From the NCBI RefSeq assembly GCF_001693415.1, contig NZ_MAKX01000041.1, positions 62,001 to 126,000 of the forward strand: a DNA stretch of 64,000 bases, written 5' to 3'. Source of the DNA: Tenacibaculum soleae. GTDB lineage: Bacteria > Bacteroidota > Bacteroidia > Flavobacteriales > Flavobacteriaceae. The notes beneath the pieces were generated by a model. It had not been told where the DNA came from. It made no database searches and saw only the letters and a program-made list of their open reading frames with translations. The translations under genes were made by a program, and so were the position numbers. Below are positions 1 to 8,325 of this stretch, piece by piece (positions within the stretch are counted from its first letter, which is position 1; the number at the start of each line of letters is the position of its first letter).

Positions 1-1
1 T

Positions 2-691
2 TTTTTATTTTTAGTATACGGAAATGGAGTTTTTGTTTGGGCTTTGAAATATGTTGATACTGGTTTTGCTGCATTATTAGCATCAACACAGCCATTATTT
101 GTACTCTTTTTATTGCGGTTGATTGACGGAAAAAGATTACAAAAAAAGTCAATTATTGGGGTTTTATTGGGGTTACTAGGAATGTATTTATTAGTGAGTC
201 AGAAAGAAATTACAACCTCAGAGGGGGGCGTTTTAGGTATTTTTATGATTTTAACTTGTGTGTTAAGTTGGAGTTACGGAAGTGTTTTTGTATCGAAAGC
301 AGATTTACCCAAAAATTATTTGATAGCAACTGGATATCAAATGTTAATTGCTGGATTTATTTTAGCAATTTCAAGCTTGATTTTTAAAGAAACTTGGATT
401 TCTCCTTTAAATTGGGAACTTAAAACACAGGGGGCTATGTTGTTTTTAATTGTTTTTGGTGGTATTGTAGCTTTTACAGCTTTTAATTATTTATTAAAAT
501 CAGTTTCGCCCGAAAAAGTAGCAACATCAGCTTATGTAAATCCTATTATAGCCTTGTTTTTAGGTTGGAGTTTGTTGGATGAACAGCTAACCAAACAATC
601 AATAATAGCTTCTGTAATTTTATTAATTGGTGTATATTTTATTACTTCTAGAAAAAGGTCGGTAAAAACAGTTGCCAGAAAAGGTTCGTAA
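2..691 (+). CDS. EamA/DMT-family permease, 3' part (start lies left of window)
   Basis: Integral membrane transporter of the drug/metabolite transporter superfamily (EamA domain), exporting or importing an unknown small metabolite across the inner membrane. The frame is open from base 2, and residues before the first in-window TTG (GVFVWALKYVDTG) continue the typical EamA pattern, so the gene is truncated by the window edge and does not begin at base 44. What remains covers the end of the first EamA repeat (ASTQPLFVLFLL) and a full second repeat with about five hydrophobic helices, including the late AYVNPIIALFLGW motif and a basic tail (SRKRSVK). Its stop lies 1 bp from the stop of the convergent lipoprotein gene. 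The substrate cannot be read from sequence. Confidence 0.85.
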   Translation, partial: FLFLVYGNGVFVWALKYVDTGFAALLASTQPLFVLFLLRLIDGKRLQKKSIIGVLLGLLGMYLLVSQKEITTSEGGVLGIFMILTCVLSWSYGSVFVSKADLPKNYLIATGYQMLIAGFILAISSLIFKETWISPLNWELKTQGAMLFLIVFGGIVAFTAFNYLLKSVSPEKVATSAYVNPIIALFLGWSLLDEQLTKQSIIASVILLIGVYFITSRKRSVKTVARKGS

Positions 692-692
692 A

Positions 693-1091
693 TTAAATAC
701 CTGTTCCAGATAAATGGATTACAATAGAACCAAATTCATGAAAAATTGTTAATACTGCTTTTTTTTCGCCTAAACTTTTTGGTGAAAAAACAATATTGAA
801 ATTTACTTTTTTTCCTGTTAAGTAAGTACCTACTGGTAATTTTTGAATAGTAAATTCGTTTGAATTATTACCTTCAATTTTTATATCGGTAACTTTTATT
901 TTATATGGACAAACGTTCGCTATTTCGAATTCAATAATTTCACTTGTATAAATCGCAGCTTCTATAACACTATAGTCTTGTGATGTCGTATCAAAATCAA
1001 TACACGATGGAGTGTTATCTTCATCTTTTACACAAGAAAAAAAAGAGAAAAAGAATACAAGAGAGAATACTAAGAGTTTTAATGTTTTCAT
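693..1091 (-). CDS. Small lipoprotein with an ASPM/SPD-2/Hydin-like (choice-of-anchor D) domain
   Basis: A 132-residue secreted lipoprotein of unknown role. Residues 1-19 form a very hydrophobic signal peptide ending in a lipobox (FFSC, Cys20), followed by charged residues (VKDED) typical of a lipoprotein linker. The rest is one beta-sandwich-like domain with the pattern of Hydin/choice-of-anchor D domains: EIANVCPYKIKVTDI, then FTIQKLPVG, NFNIVFSPKSLG and a terminal LSGTG. It is the last gene of the long minus-strand run, 20 bp behind the DUF1853 gene. The lipobox is clear; the domain is a by-eye call; nothing indicates a ligand. Confidence 0.8.
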   Translation of the reverse strand: MKTLKLLVFSLVFFFSFFSCVKDEDNTPSCIDFDTTSQDYSVIEAAIYTSEIIEFEIANVCPYKIKVTDIKIEGNNSNEFTIQKLPVGTYLTGKKVNFNIVFSPKSLGEKKAVLTIFHEFGSIVIHLSGTGI

Positions 1092-1111
1092 AATTATTTT
1101 TTATAGTCTTA

Positions 1112-1936
1112 TCAAGAATCCCACCAAACAATAAAAAATTTAAATATTTCTCCGTTATTTTTTTTAATCCAACATAAGGGCGCTCTTTTTTCAATTAAAA
1201 AATCGCTAGATTTTGTTATAAAATCATTAAAATTTAACCAATTAACATTAGCATGTGGCTGAGTTAACCAATGGTGTTTTGTTGGGATGAAAAACTTACA
1301 ATCAGAAAATTGAGCTAATTCATTTTGATAAATATAAAAACCAATTATACAATTGTTATTAATAGTTGAAAACTGCTTGCCAAATTGAGTTAATGGAACA
1401 AATAATTGGGTTTTAAAATAAACCTGTTGTTCAATTTTTTTTGGAGATAAATTAATTTGTGAAATATATTCTTTACACTCTTTAGAATAGAGTAGTGGAA
1501 GTTGCTTTTCTTTTAATTTAGTGAGTTTTTCAATGAGAGAATCTTTTCTGTTAGGACCAATCCAATGTTCTATTTCGGTATTTCCTACCGATGAATCATA
1601 TAAATAAAATTTATAAACAATTTCTAAATGTATGGGTTGTTTATTTTTTAAAATAATACAATCTAATTCACCTAAAGTAATTTTGTTTTGCTGAATTTGA
1701 ATGTTTTCAGCTAAAATATTTATTGCTTTATCTTCTGATAAACTAAAAGAAACAAAACGTTCAACTAATTTACCTAAGCGAGGAAGTTTAGTAATGTGCT
1801 GATTAAAGATAGATGTTTTTGTAGGCAATAACTCTGTAAATTGTTGCAAACCAAAAACACCTTTTCCATGCCATAGAAAAGGTGTTTGTAAAAATCCTTT
1901 GTATTGTAATTGTATATCTTTCGATTTAAAATTCAT
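1112..1936 (-). CDS. DUF1853 family protein
   Basis: A 274-residue soluble protein resembling DUF1853. Family-like features are a central LGELDCIILKN stretch followed by IHLEIVYKFYLYD and WIGPNRKDSLIEKL, which match the conserved GELDFLL, LExxxKFYL and WxGPNxxDRLxxKL blocks. That acidic and lysine spacing (E-D ... E-K) resembles a PD-(D/E)XK nuclease-like core, but this is inference. No signal peptide or transmembrane segment is visible. It begins 9 bp after the OmpH gene and is probably co-transcribed with it. Function is unknown in the family. Confidence 0.75.
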   Translation of the reverse strand: MNFKSKDIQLQYKGFLQTPFLWHGKGVFGLQQFTELLPTKTSIFNQHITKLPRLGKLVERFVSFSLSEDKAINILAENIQIQQNKITLGELDCIILKNKQPIHLEIVYKFYLYDSSVGNTEIEHWIGPNRKDSLIEKLTKLKEKQLPLLYSKECKEYISQINLSPKKIEQQVYFKTQLFVPLTQFGKQFSTINNNCIIGFYIYQNELAQFSDCKFFIPTKHHWLTQPHANVNWLNFNDFITKSSDFLIEKRAPLCWIKKNNGEIFKFFIVWWDS

Positions 1937-1945
1937 CCAAAGAAA

Positions 1946-2449
1946 TTACTCTTTTATTCCTAGTTTAGTTAAAACTAACTGAGTAATATCAAATTTTTCA
2001 TCGATATAACCAAACTCGTTTCCTCCGGTAGTTAAAATTTGTGTATATCCATTTGCTTTTGCAACTTCACTAATAACTTCACTTAATTTTTTATACAACG
2101 GACGCATAAACTCATCCCGGCGTAATTGCATCATAGCGGTTCCGTTTTTACGAAACTTTCCCATCTCTTGCTCTATTTTTTGAAGCTCAGTAATTCTAAC
2201 TTTTTTATCATCAGCAGTCATTATTTTTTCTTCAGCTTTAAAAGATTCTACTTTGCTTTTGTAATCTGTAAATTTTATATTTAATGATGAATCTAATTTT
2301 TTACTATAGGTATCAATTCTTTGTAAAACAGTTTTCATTTGAGGCATTTTACTTATAATTAACTCGCTATTTACAGTGCCTAATTTGGTTTGAGCAAATG
2401 ATATTGTTGATAAAAGAATTACAACTAAAAATATAATTTTTGACTTCAT
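1946..2449 (-). CDS. OmpH/Skp-family periplasmic chaperone
   Basis: A 167-residue periplasmic protein of the Skp/OmpH family, which holds unfolded outer-membrane proteins on their way to the Bam complex. It has a signal peptide (residues 1-19, cleavage near SFAQ), then the family opening TKLGTVNSELIISKMPQMK. A long charged helical region follows with coiled-coil character (about residues 40-120, e.g. KSKVESFKAEEKI), then a C-terminal segment EVAKANGYTQILTTGG typical of OmpH proteins. In Flavobacteria such genes usually sit beside bamA; here the neighbours are miaA and DUF1853, so this may be a paralogue. Confidence 0.85.
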   Translation of the reverse strand: MKSKIIFLVVILLSTISFAQTKLGTVNSELIISKMPQMKTVLQRIDTYSKKLDSSLNIKFTDYKSKVESFKAEEKIMTADDKKVRITELQKIEQEMGKFRKNGTAMMQLRRDEFMRPLYKKLSEVISEVAKANGYTQILTTGGNEFGYIDEKFDITQLVLTKLGIKE

Positions 2450-2507
2450 TTTTTAATGTTTTTCCACAAATATAAAAAAGTGGGTTAGTTAAATGTTTTA
2501 AAATTTG

Positions 2508-3452
2508 TTAAAATTGATTGTTGATAACGGTTAATATCGAGTTTACATCTGATTGATAGTCAAACCAATGAATTGAGGTGTCTTTTCGAAACCAAGTACC
2601 TTGTCTTTTAGCAAACCTTCTGGTGTTTTTCTTAATTTCTTCAATGGCAAACTCTTGCGTAAAATTACCATCAAAATATTCAAAAAGTTCACGATATCCA
2701 ACGGTTTTTAAAGCATTAAGATTTTTGTTTGCATACAGGTTTTTAACTTCGTTTAATAAACCATTTTGTATCATAATATCAACACGTTGGTTAATACGAT
2801 TGTACATTATTTCTCTATCGGCAGTCAATCCAATTTTAATTGATTTAAAATTGCGAGGAGCTTTTGGTTTGTTTTTAAAAGAAGTATATGTTTTGCCTGT
2901 GCCAATACAAATTTCTAAGGCACGCATTACCCGATGCGGATTGTCGATAGCAATTGAGTTATAGGTTTCAATATCTAATTCTTTCAATTTATTTTGTAAC
3001 GGTTCAATTCCGTTTTTCTCTAATTCTTTAGTAAGACTAACTCTTATTGAAGGATCAACTTCAGGAAAATAATCCAATCCTTTTAAAACAGCATCAACAT
3101 ATAAACCACTGCCACCAACCATAATTTGTACTGGGTTTTTTAAAAATAAGTTGTCTAATTTTTTTAAAACATCTTTTTCAAATTGCCCAACCGAGTATTC
3201 TTCGAAGATACTTTTGTTTTGAATAAAATGATGAGGAGCAGCTGCCAATTCATCAGTTTCAGGAACCGCTGTTCCGATGGTCATTTCTTTAAAAAATTGA
3301 CGAGAATCACACGAAATAATATCACAATTAAAATGTTGTGCTAATTTAATACTTAGAGCTGTTTTACCAATGGCAGTAGCGCCAACAATGGTAATTAAGG
3401 TGTTTTTGGTAGTTGAATTACTCAATTTTAAGGATTTAATTGGTGTCCGCAT
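2508..3452 (-). CDS. miaA: tRNA dimethylallyltransferase
   Basis: MiaA transfers a dimethylallyl group from DMAPP to N6 of A37 in tRNAs reading codons that start with U. The 314-residue protein shows the P-loop GATAIGKT (residues 24-31), the DSRQFF motif, the GGSGLYVDAVLKGL substrate motif and HRVMRALEI. The ATG start overlaps the end of the upstream channel gene by 25 bp on the same strand, pointing to translational coupling. A TTG at about codon 10 is the only other initiator before the P-loop. Length is normal for the family. Confidence 0.95.
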   Translation of the reverse strand: MRTPIKSLKLSNSTTKNTLITIVGATAIGKTALSIKLAQHFNCDIISCDSRQFFKEMTIGTAVPETDELAAAPHHFIQNKSIFEEYSVGQFEKDVLKKLDNLFLKNPVQIMVGGSGLYVDAVLKGLDYFPEVDPSIRVSLTKELEKNGIEPLQNKLKELDIETYNSIAIDNPHRVMRALEICIGTGKTYTSFKNKPKAPRNFKSIKIGLTADREIMYNRINQRVDIMIQNGLLNEVKNLYANKNLNALKTVGYRELFEYFDGNFTQEFAIEEIKKNTRRFAKRQGTWFRKDTSIHWFDYQSDVNSILTVINNQF

Positions 3453-4255
3453 TCATAACAAAATTCTGCTTCATCTCTATGAAACTCTGCAGCGCAATTT
3501 GGGCAAACCTGTGTATTGGTGTGTAAACTATTACTATTTGTTTTTGTCATTTCTGACGAAACAATTCCGGTTGGGATGGCAATAATACCATAACCTAATA
3601 TCATAATAAAAGAAGCAATTAATTGCCCAAAAGCAGTAACAGGAGCAATATCTCCATAACCAACAGTAGTAAGGGTAACTATTGCCCAATATACACTTCT
3701 AGGTATGCTTGTAAACCCACTATTAGCATTTCCTTCTATAAGATACATAATAGTACCTAAGATTAAACAAAGTATGATAACGAAAGATAAAAATACGGCT
3801 ATTTTAATTCTACTAGCTTTCAATGCTCTAGTAAAATTATTAGATTCTCCAATAAAACGTGCTAATTTTAAAATTCTAAAAATACGCATTAGTCGTAAGG
3901 CTCTAAATGCAATTAAAGAATGGAAACTACCAAAAAATAGCAATAAGTATTTAGGGATAGTAGATAAGAAATCAATAATACCGTAAAAACTAAAAATGTA
4001 TTTATATGGTTTTTTTATGGATATAATTCTTGCAAAATATTCAATAGTAAATAATATGGTAATAATCCATTCAGCTATATTTAAAAATGTTCCGTATTTA
4101 TTATTGATACTCTCAACACTTTCTAACATTACCAATAAAATACTGGTTAGTATTGAAACTAATATTACAATGTCAAATACCTTACCTGTTGGGGTATCTG
4201 CTTCGTAAATTATTTCATGAAGTTTGTCTTTCCAGTTTTTTTGTTCGTTCTTCAA
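3428..4255 (-). CDS. Voltage-gated potassium channel with C-terminal zinc ribbon
   Basis: A 275-residue six-helix inner-membrane cation channel. S1-S3 lie at about 27-105. S4 is rich in regularly spaced arginines (RALRLMRIFRILKLARF, about 118-134). The pore loop carries the K+ selectivity filter TVGYGD (197-202), and S6 follows (about 210-232). The cytoplasmic tail ends in a small zinc ribbon with Cys251/Cys254 and Cys266/Cys269 (CPNC ... CYEC), which is not part of a standard Kv subunit. The 3' end overlaps miaA by 25 bp, and the gene begins 31 bp after the exonuclease gene. Confidence 0.92.
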   Translation of the reverse strand: MKNEQKNWKDKLHEIIYEADTPTGKVFDIVILVSILTSILLVMLESVESINNKYGTFLNIAEWIITILFTIEYFARIISIKKPYKYIFSFYGIIDFLSTIPKYLLLFFGSFHSLIAFRALRLMRIFRILKLARFIGESNNFTRALKASRIKIAVFLSFVIILCLILGTIMYLIEGNANSGFTSIPRSVYWAIVTLTTVGYGDIAPVTAFGQLIASFIMILGYGIIAIPTGIVSSEMTKTNSNSLHTNTQVCPNCAAEFHRDEAEFCYECGHQLNP

Positions 4256-4286
4256 AAAGAAAGATTTTTAGGTGATTATAACAATA

Positions 4287-5384
4287 TTACAAATTATTTT
4301 CAACTTGTAATCGTACTATTTTTGTTACTTTATTTTTAAGTAAATAGTTTTTAATAATGATTTTAGCTAAATCAGGGTTTTCAATAGGTGTAAGCATTGA
4401 TTTTAAAATAGCCAACTGATTTTCTTGAAAAGCCAAATTAGTATAAGCGTACCCTAAAACAACGTTATTTTCAATTAAAATAACAGCATGTTCTTCTGGC
4501 GTTCTACCTTTATCGATTAATAATAAATTATCATTATTAAAATTCTTATTTAAATTTTTACGTTTACGAATAACATTAAATTTTGGTTTTAATTTTACAA
4601 GTTCTAAATGATATTTTAACCTGGTAAAAAGTATATTACCTGTTTCTTCATAGGTAATTTCGTTAATACGTTTTATTATTTTTTGAGCTTTAGGAGTGTC
4701 TTTTAATAATAGCTTATTTACTTCCTGTTTTATATTTGTACCTCTACCAATAAAAATAATATTTCCTTGTTCGCTATGAACATAAAATACGCCTTGTTTT
4801 TCTGGTAATTGATCTAGTATTTTTATAAAAAGTTGTTTTTCATGTCTATTATCAGTATATTTTATAGATTGCTGAATGATACTTTTCTCAATATCTTTTT
4901 CTAATAGTAATTTAAATAATTGTACTGTTGCCAAAGCATCACCGTTTGCTCTATGCCTGTCGGACATTGGAATGCCAATAAATCTACATAATTTACCTAA
5001 ACTATGTGAAGGAGCTTCAGGAATTAATTTTTTACTAAGCGCTACTGTACAAAGGGTATTTCTTTTAAAATCGTAACCTAAACGATTGTATTCTGTACGT
5101 AAAATGCGATAATCGAAACTAGCATTATGAGCAATGATAATACAATTTTCGGTAATTTCAATAATTCGTTTTGCAACCTCATGAAATTTAGGTGCATTGC
5201 GAAGCATTTTATTATTAATACCGGTTAGTTTAACAACAAATTCTTGAATTTCTTTTTCAGGATTAACTAAGCTGATAAACTGGTCAACTACTTGATGACC
5301 ATCAAACTTATGAATAGCAATTTCAGTAATTCCTTCTTCATTAAATTTACCTCCTGTTGTTTCAATATCTAAAACTGCGTACAA
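4287..5384 (-). CDS. DEDDh 3'-5' exonuclease fused to a GIY-YIG nuclease domain
   Basis: A 365-residue two-domain protein. The N-terminal ~180 residues are a DnaQ-like exonuclease (polymerase III epsilon type): DIETTG near the start supplies the first acidic pair, the AHNASFDYRILR block the next Asp, and HRANGDALAT the His/Asp. The second part (about 197-280) resembles the UvrC/Cho GIY-YIG domain: LPEKQGVFYVHSEQGN, then IIFIGRG, with Arg/Glu-rich helices after it. This architecture is common in Bacteroidota and is thought to serve DNA repair. The classic GIY and YIG triplets are degenerate here (GVF, FIG), so nuclease activity of that half is uncertain. Confidence 0.88.
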   Translation of the reverse strand: MYAVLDIETTGGKFNEEGITEIAIHKFDGHQVVDQFISLVNPEKEIQEFVVKLTGINNKMLRNAPKFHEVAKRIIEITENCIIIAHNASFDYRILRTEYNRLGYDFKRNTLCTVALSKKLIPEAPSHSLGKLCRFIGIPMSDRHRANGDALATVQLFKLLLEKDIEKSIIQQSIKYTDNRHEKQLFIKILDQLPEKQGVFYVHSEQGNIIFIGRGTNIKQEVNKLLLKDTPKAQKIIKRINEITYEETGNILFTRLKYHLELVKLKPKFNVIRKRKNLNKNFNNDNLLLIDKGRTPEEHAVILIENNVVLGYAYTNLAFQENQLAILKSMLTPIENPDLAKIIIKNYLLKNKVTKIVRLQVENNL

Positions 5385-5414
5385 TTCTTTTTTTTTTAGC
5401 TGATTAATGTAAAT

Positions 5415-6080
5415 CTAAACAATATAATTTCGAACTCCAAAAATAGCGCTACCAATTCGAACCATATTACTACCATTTTTTATAGCTAATTGATAATCAC
5501 CACTCATACCCATTGAAAGAATAGATAATTTTGAGTTTTTTTCTTTATTTTCACTAAAAAAGTTAGCTAAAGAGACAAATTCTTCTTGTAATTGTTCTTG
5601 GTTGTCAGTAAATGTAGCCATTCCCATAAAACCTACGACATTTATGTGTTGTAATTCAGCAAATTCTTCAGATGAAATAATTTCATCAATAGCGTTAAAA
5701 GATAATCCAAATTTTGTTTCTTCTTTGGCAATACGTGCTTGTAATAAACAATTGATTACCCGATCATGTTTTTTAGCTTGTTTGTTAATTTCTTTTAGTG
5801 TTTTAAAACTATCAACACCATGAATTAAATCAACAAAATGTGCCATGTATTTAACTTTATTTCGCTGTAAGTGACCAATCATATGCCATTTAATATCTTT
5901 TGGTAGCGCATCGTATTTGGTAACCATTTCTTGAATTTTATTTTCACCAAACACACGCTGTCCTGCATCGTAAGCTTCTTGAATATCAGCAATTGGTTTG
6001 GTTTTAGAAACAGCAACTAAAGTTACGTTATTAGGTATGGTTGTGTTTATTTTTTGAAGATTTTCTTTAATTCCTGTCAT
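5415..6080 (-). CDS. YggS/PLPBP-family pyridoxal-phosphate homeostasis protein
   Basis: A 221-residue single-domain PLP-binding protein with the alanine-racemase-like TIM-barrel fold. Members buffer PLP and influence amino-acid balance rather than catalyse a known reaction. Signatures are VAVSKTKP (PLP lysine), FGENKIQE, WHMIGHLQRNKVKYM and the late LSMGMSGDYQLAI. It sits 6 bp downstream of the DUF1015 gene, in line with serC and the SerA-like gene, so the operon groups PLP-linked and serine-linked functions. Confidence 0.93.
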   Translation of the reverse strand: MTGIKENLQKINTTIPNNVTLVAVSKTKPIADIQEAYDAGQRVFGENKIQEMVTKYDALPKDIKWHMIGHLQRNKVKYMAHFVDLIHGVDSFKTLKEINKQAKKHDRVINCLLQARIAKEETKFGLSFNAIDEIISSEEFAELQHINVVGFMGMATFTDNQEQLQEEFVSLANFFSENKEKNSKLSILSMGMSGDYQLAIKNGSNMVRIGSAIFGVRNYIV

Positions 6081-6086
6081 TTCTAA

Positions 6087-7325
6087 TTAAATTTCATAAA
6101 TAGTTAAAGCGCTTCTTAATTTGGGTTCGATATATGTTGTTTTTGGTGGCATTAACATATCGGCATCAACAATTTCTTTTAGTTCATGTATGGTGGTTGG
6201 TAACATTCCGAAGGATACTTCAAAATTACCAGCATCTACTTTTGTTTTTAACTCTAAACTATCAGATTTATCTTGAGAATACATAATTTTTGATGCATTT
6301 CTAATGTCTTTGATTCCTAATATCGGATTTAAAATAGTTTGATATAAAATTTGTGCATCTAATTTACTTAAGGCATCTGTAAATTTATATCTAGATTTAC
6401 GCAAATGCAATGCATAAAATTCACCATTTAAATACATACTAAATTGATGTTTTTCTTTGGGTTTGTATAACTCTTGCCCTCTGTTTTCTATCCTAAAAAA
6501 AGTATCTAACTCTATTAAAAATTCTTCGGTTGTATAACCATTCAAATCTTTTATAAATCGATTAAACTCGTAAATACTTAATTGACTTTCAGGTAATAAA
6601 TAACTCATAAAAAAGTTATATTTTTCATTACCTGTATGCTTCGAATTTTCACTAGCTAAGTTTTTGGCTAATAAACATGAAGATGTAGATCGGTGATGTC
6701 CATCAGCAATATACAATGTATTTACTTGCGAAAAAGCATTGGATATTTGCGTAATGTCATTCTCTTTATCAACAATCCAAAGTAAATGTGAGTCTTTATC
6801 AGTTGTAGAAAATTCGTACTCAGCTCTGTTAATTGTATATTTTTTTATAATTGTTTCAATTACATTATTATCTGGGTATGTTAAAAGTACAGGTTCAGCA
6901 TTAAAACCTGTGTTTTTTAAATAATTTTCAAATAACAATTCGCGCTCTTTTAAAGTACCTTCGTGTTTTTTTATCGTATTATTATGATAATCTTCTACTG
7001 AGGTGGCAGCTATAATTCCGCAAAAAGAGTTTGTTGGTGTTGTTTTTTGATAAATATAAAATCCAGGATTTTTATCTTTTGTAAAAATACCATCTTCTTT
7101 AAACTCTAAATAACGATTGTGCACTAATTTAAAGCGTTGTTCACCAGTAACATCTTGTTTGTGATATTTATAACCAGGGTTAATTACATGTAAAAATGTA
7201 TAAGGGTTAAAAGCTAATTTAGCATTTAACATTTCTGGAGGATAAATTTCATACGATTTAGATGAAACTAATGCTACTTTATCTCTGGTAGCTCTTACCG
7301 CTTTAAAAGGTTTTACAGTTGCCAT
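6087..7325 (-). CDS. DUF1015 family protein
   Basis: A 412-residue soluble protein of DUF1015, a family commonly found next to serC and serA. The recognised elements are the N-terminal FKAVRATRDKVALVSS block, NPYTFLHV near residue 41, and the highly conserved LYIADGHHRSTSS motif around 205-217, which looks like a catalytic or ligand-binding site. Later conserved pieces are DAQILYQTIL and GIKDIRN. No transmembrane segment is visible. The gene lies 12 bp after the SerA-like gene and 6 bp before yggS. No reaction is established to my knowledge; because the adjacent SerA homologue looks inactive, this gene is a reasonable suspect for a missing activity (inference). Confidence 0.85.
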   Translation of the reverse strand: MATVKPFKAVRATRDKVALVSSKSYEIYPPEMLNAKLAFNPYTFLHVINPGYKYHKQDVTGEQRFKLVHNRYLEFKEDGIFTKDKNPGFYIYQKTTPTNSFCGIIAATSVEDYHNNTIKKHEGTLKERELLFENYLKNTGFNAEPVLLTYPDNNVIETIIKKYTINRAEYEFSTTDKDSHLLWIVDKENDITQISNAFSQVNTLYIADGHHRSTSSCLLAKNLASENSKHTGNEKYNFFMSYLLPESQLSIYEFNRFIKDLNGYTTEEFLIELDTFFRIENRGQELYKPKEKHQFSMYLNGEFYALHLRKSRYKFTDALSKLDAQILYQTILNPILGIKDIRNASKIMYSQDKSDSLELKTKVDAGNFEVSFGMLPTTIHELKEIVDADMLMPPKTTYIEPKLRSALTIYEI

Positions 7326-7337
7326 TAATACTTTAAT

Positions 7338-8294
7338 TTATTCTTGTAAAGAATTAATAATTTTATCAGCCAACTCGGTACCAATTTTATGTTGCGCTTC
7401 TACAGTGTAAGCTGCAATATTAGGGCTTAAAGACAAATTTGGATTCATTAATAGCTGAATTTCTGGTTTTGGTTGATTTTCAAAAGTATCTAAACCAGCA
7501 TATTTAACTTTACCGCTTTCAATGGCTTTTACTAAAGCTATTTCATCAACTAAGCCTGCTTGTGCTACGTTTATAAAACCAACACCATCTTTCATCTGTT
7601 CAAATTCTTTGGTGCTAATTAGATGGTTTTCTTGTGCTGATAAATGTAAGCTAATAAAATGCGCTTCTTTAAATAACTCATCTGAACTTAACATATCAAT
7701 TTCGATGTCAATATTTTGCCCGTTAAAAAAATCAATCGGTATAATGATCGAATTATCGTAGTCTACATCATAAGCAACCACTTTCATTCCTACACCTAAA
7801 GCAAGTTTAGCTACTTGCTGCCCGGCAGCATCCATACCTACAATCCCTAAAGTTTTTCCGCGTAATTCAGTTCCGTTAGAAAACTGTTTTTTCATAGCAT
7901 TAAAACTCATATCACCTTCTAAAGGCATTTCTCTATTGGCTTGGTGTAAAAAACGAGCCATCCCTAACAAGTGTGCAAAAACTAATTCGGCAATAGCATT
8001 GGCGCTAGCGTCAGCAATATTTACCACTTGTACACCACATTCTTGGGCATACATAACATCAATATTATCGTTATTGGTACCAGCGTTTGCTATTAATTTT
8101 AAACTAGGGCAGTTGTCAATTAATTCGGCATGTATTTCGGTGTTATTTTTAATAATAATTACGTTAATTTCATCCTCATTAATAAAATTTTCTAATTGCT
8201 CTTGAGCAACTTTGGTTATTATTACTTCAAATCCTGCATTTTCTAAAGTAGCTTTTCCACTTTCAGAAATTCCGTCGTTTGCTAATATTTTCAT
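7338..8294 (-). CDS. SerA-like D-2-hydroxyacid dehydrogenase homologue with substituted active site
   Basis: Homologous over its full 318 residues to the short (ACT-less) D-3-phosphoglycerate dehydrogenases of flavobacteria and placed directly behind serC, where serA is expected. The catalytic positions do not match. The NAARGGVVDE-type block reads NVAQAGLVDE (Arg to Gln245), the ENEP block reads ENQP (Glu to Gln274), and the PHIGA block reads SPNIAA (His to Asn292). The Rossmann GFGRIG motif reads GMDAAG (Gly to Asp155). The substrate loop GRGGVGMDNID reads ANAGTNNDNID. The frame is intact and otherwise well conserved, so this looks like a maintained pseudoenzyme or one with another chemistry, not a decayed gene. 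Homology is certain; PGDH activity is doubtful. Confidence 0.85.
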   Translation of the reverse strand: MKILANDGISESGKATLENAGFEVIITKVAQEQLENFINEDEINVIIIKNNTEIHAELIDNCPSLKLIANAGTNNDNIDVMYAQECGVQVVNIADASANAIAELVFAHLLGMARFLHQANREMPLEGDMSFNAMKKQFSNGTELRGKTLGIVGMDAAGQQVAKLALGVGMKVVAYDVDYDNSIIIPIDFFNGQNIDIEIDMLSSDELFKEAHFISLHLSAQENHLISTKEFEQMKDGVGFINVAQAGLVDEIALVKAIESGKVKYAGLDTFENQPKPEIQLLMNPNLSLSPNIAAYTVEAQHKIGTELADKIINSLQE

Positions 8295-8325
8295 TTAAAA
8301 TGTGTCTCTTTTTTATTGATAGCTT

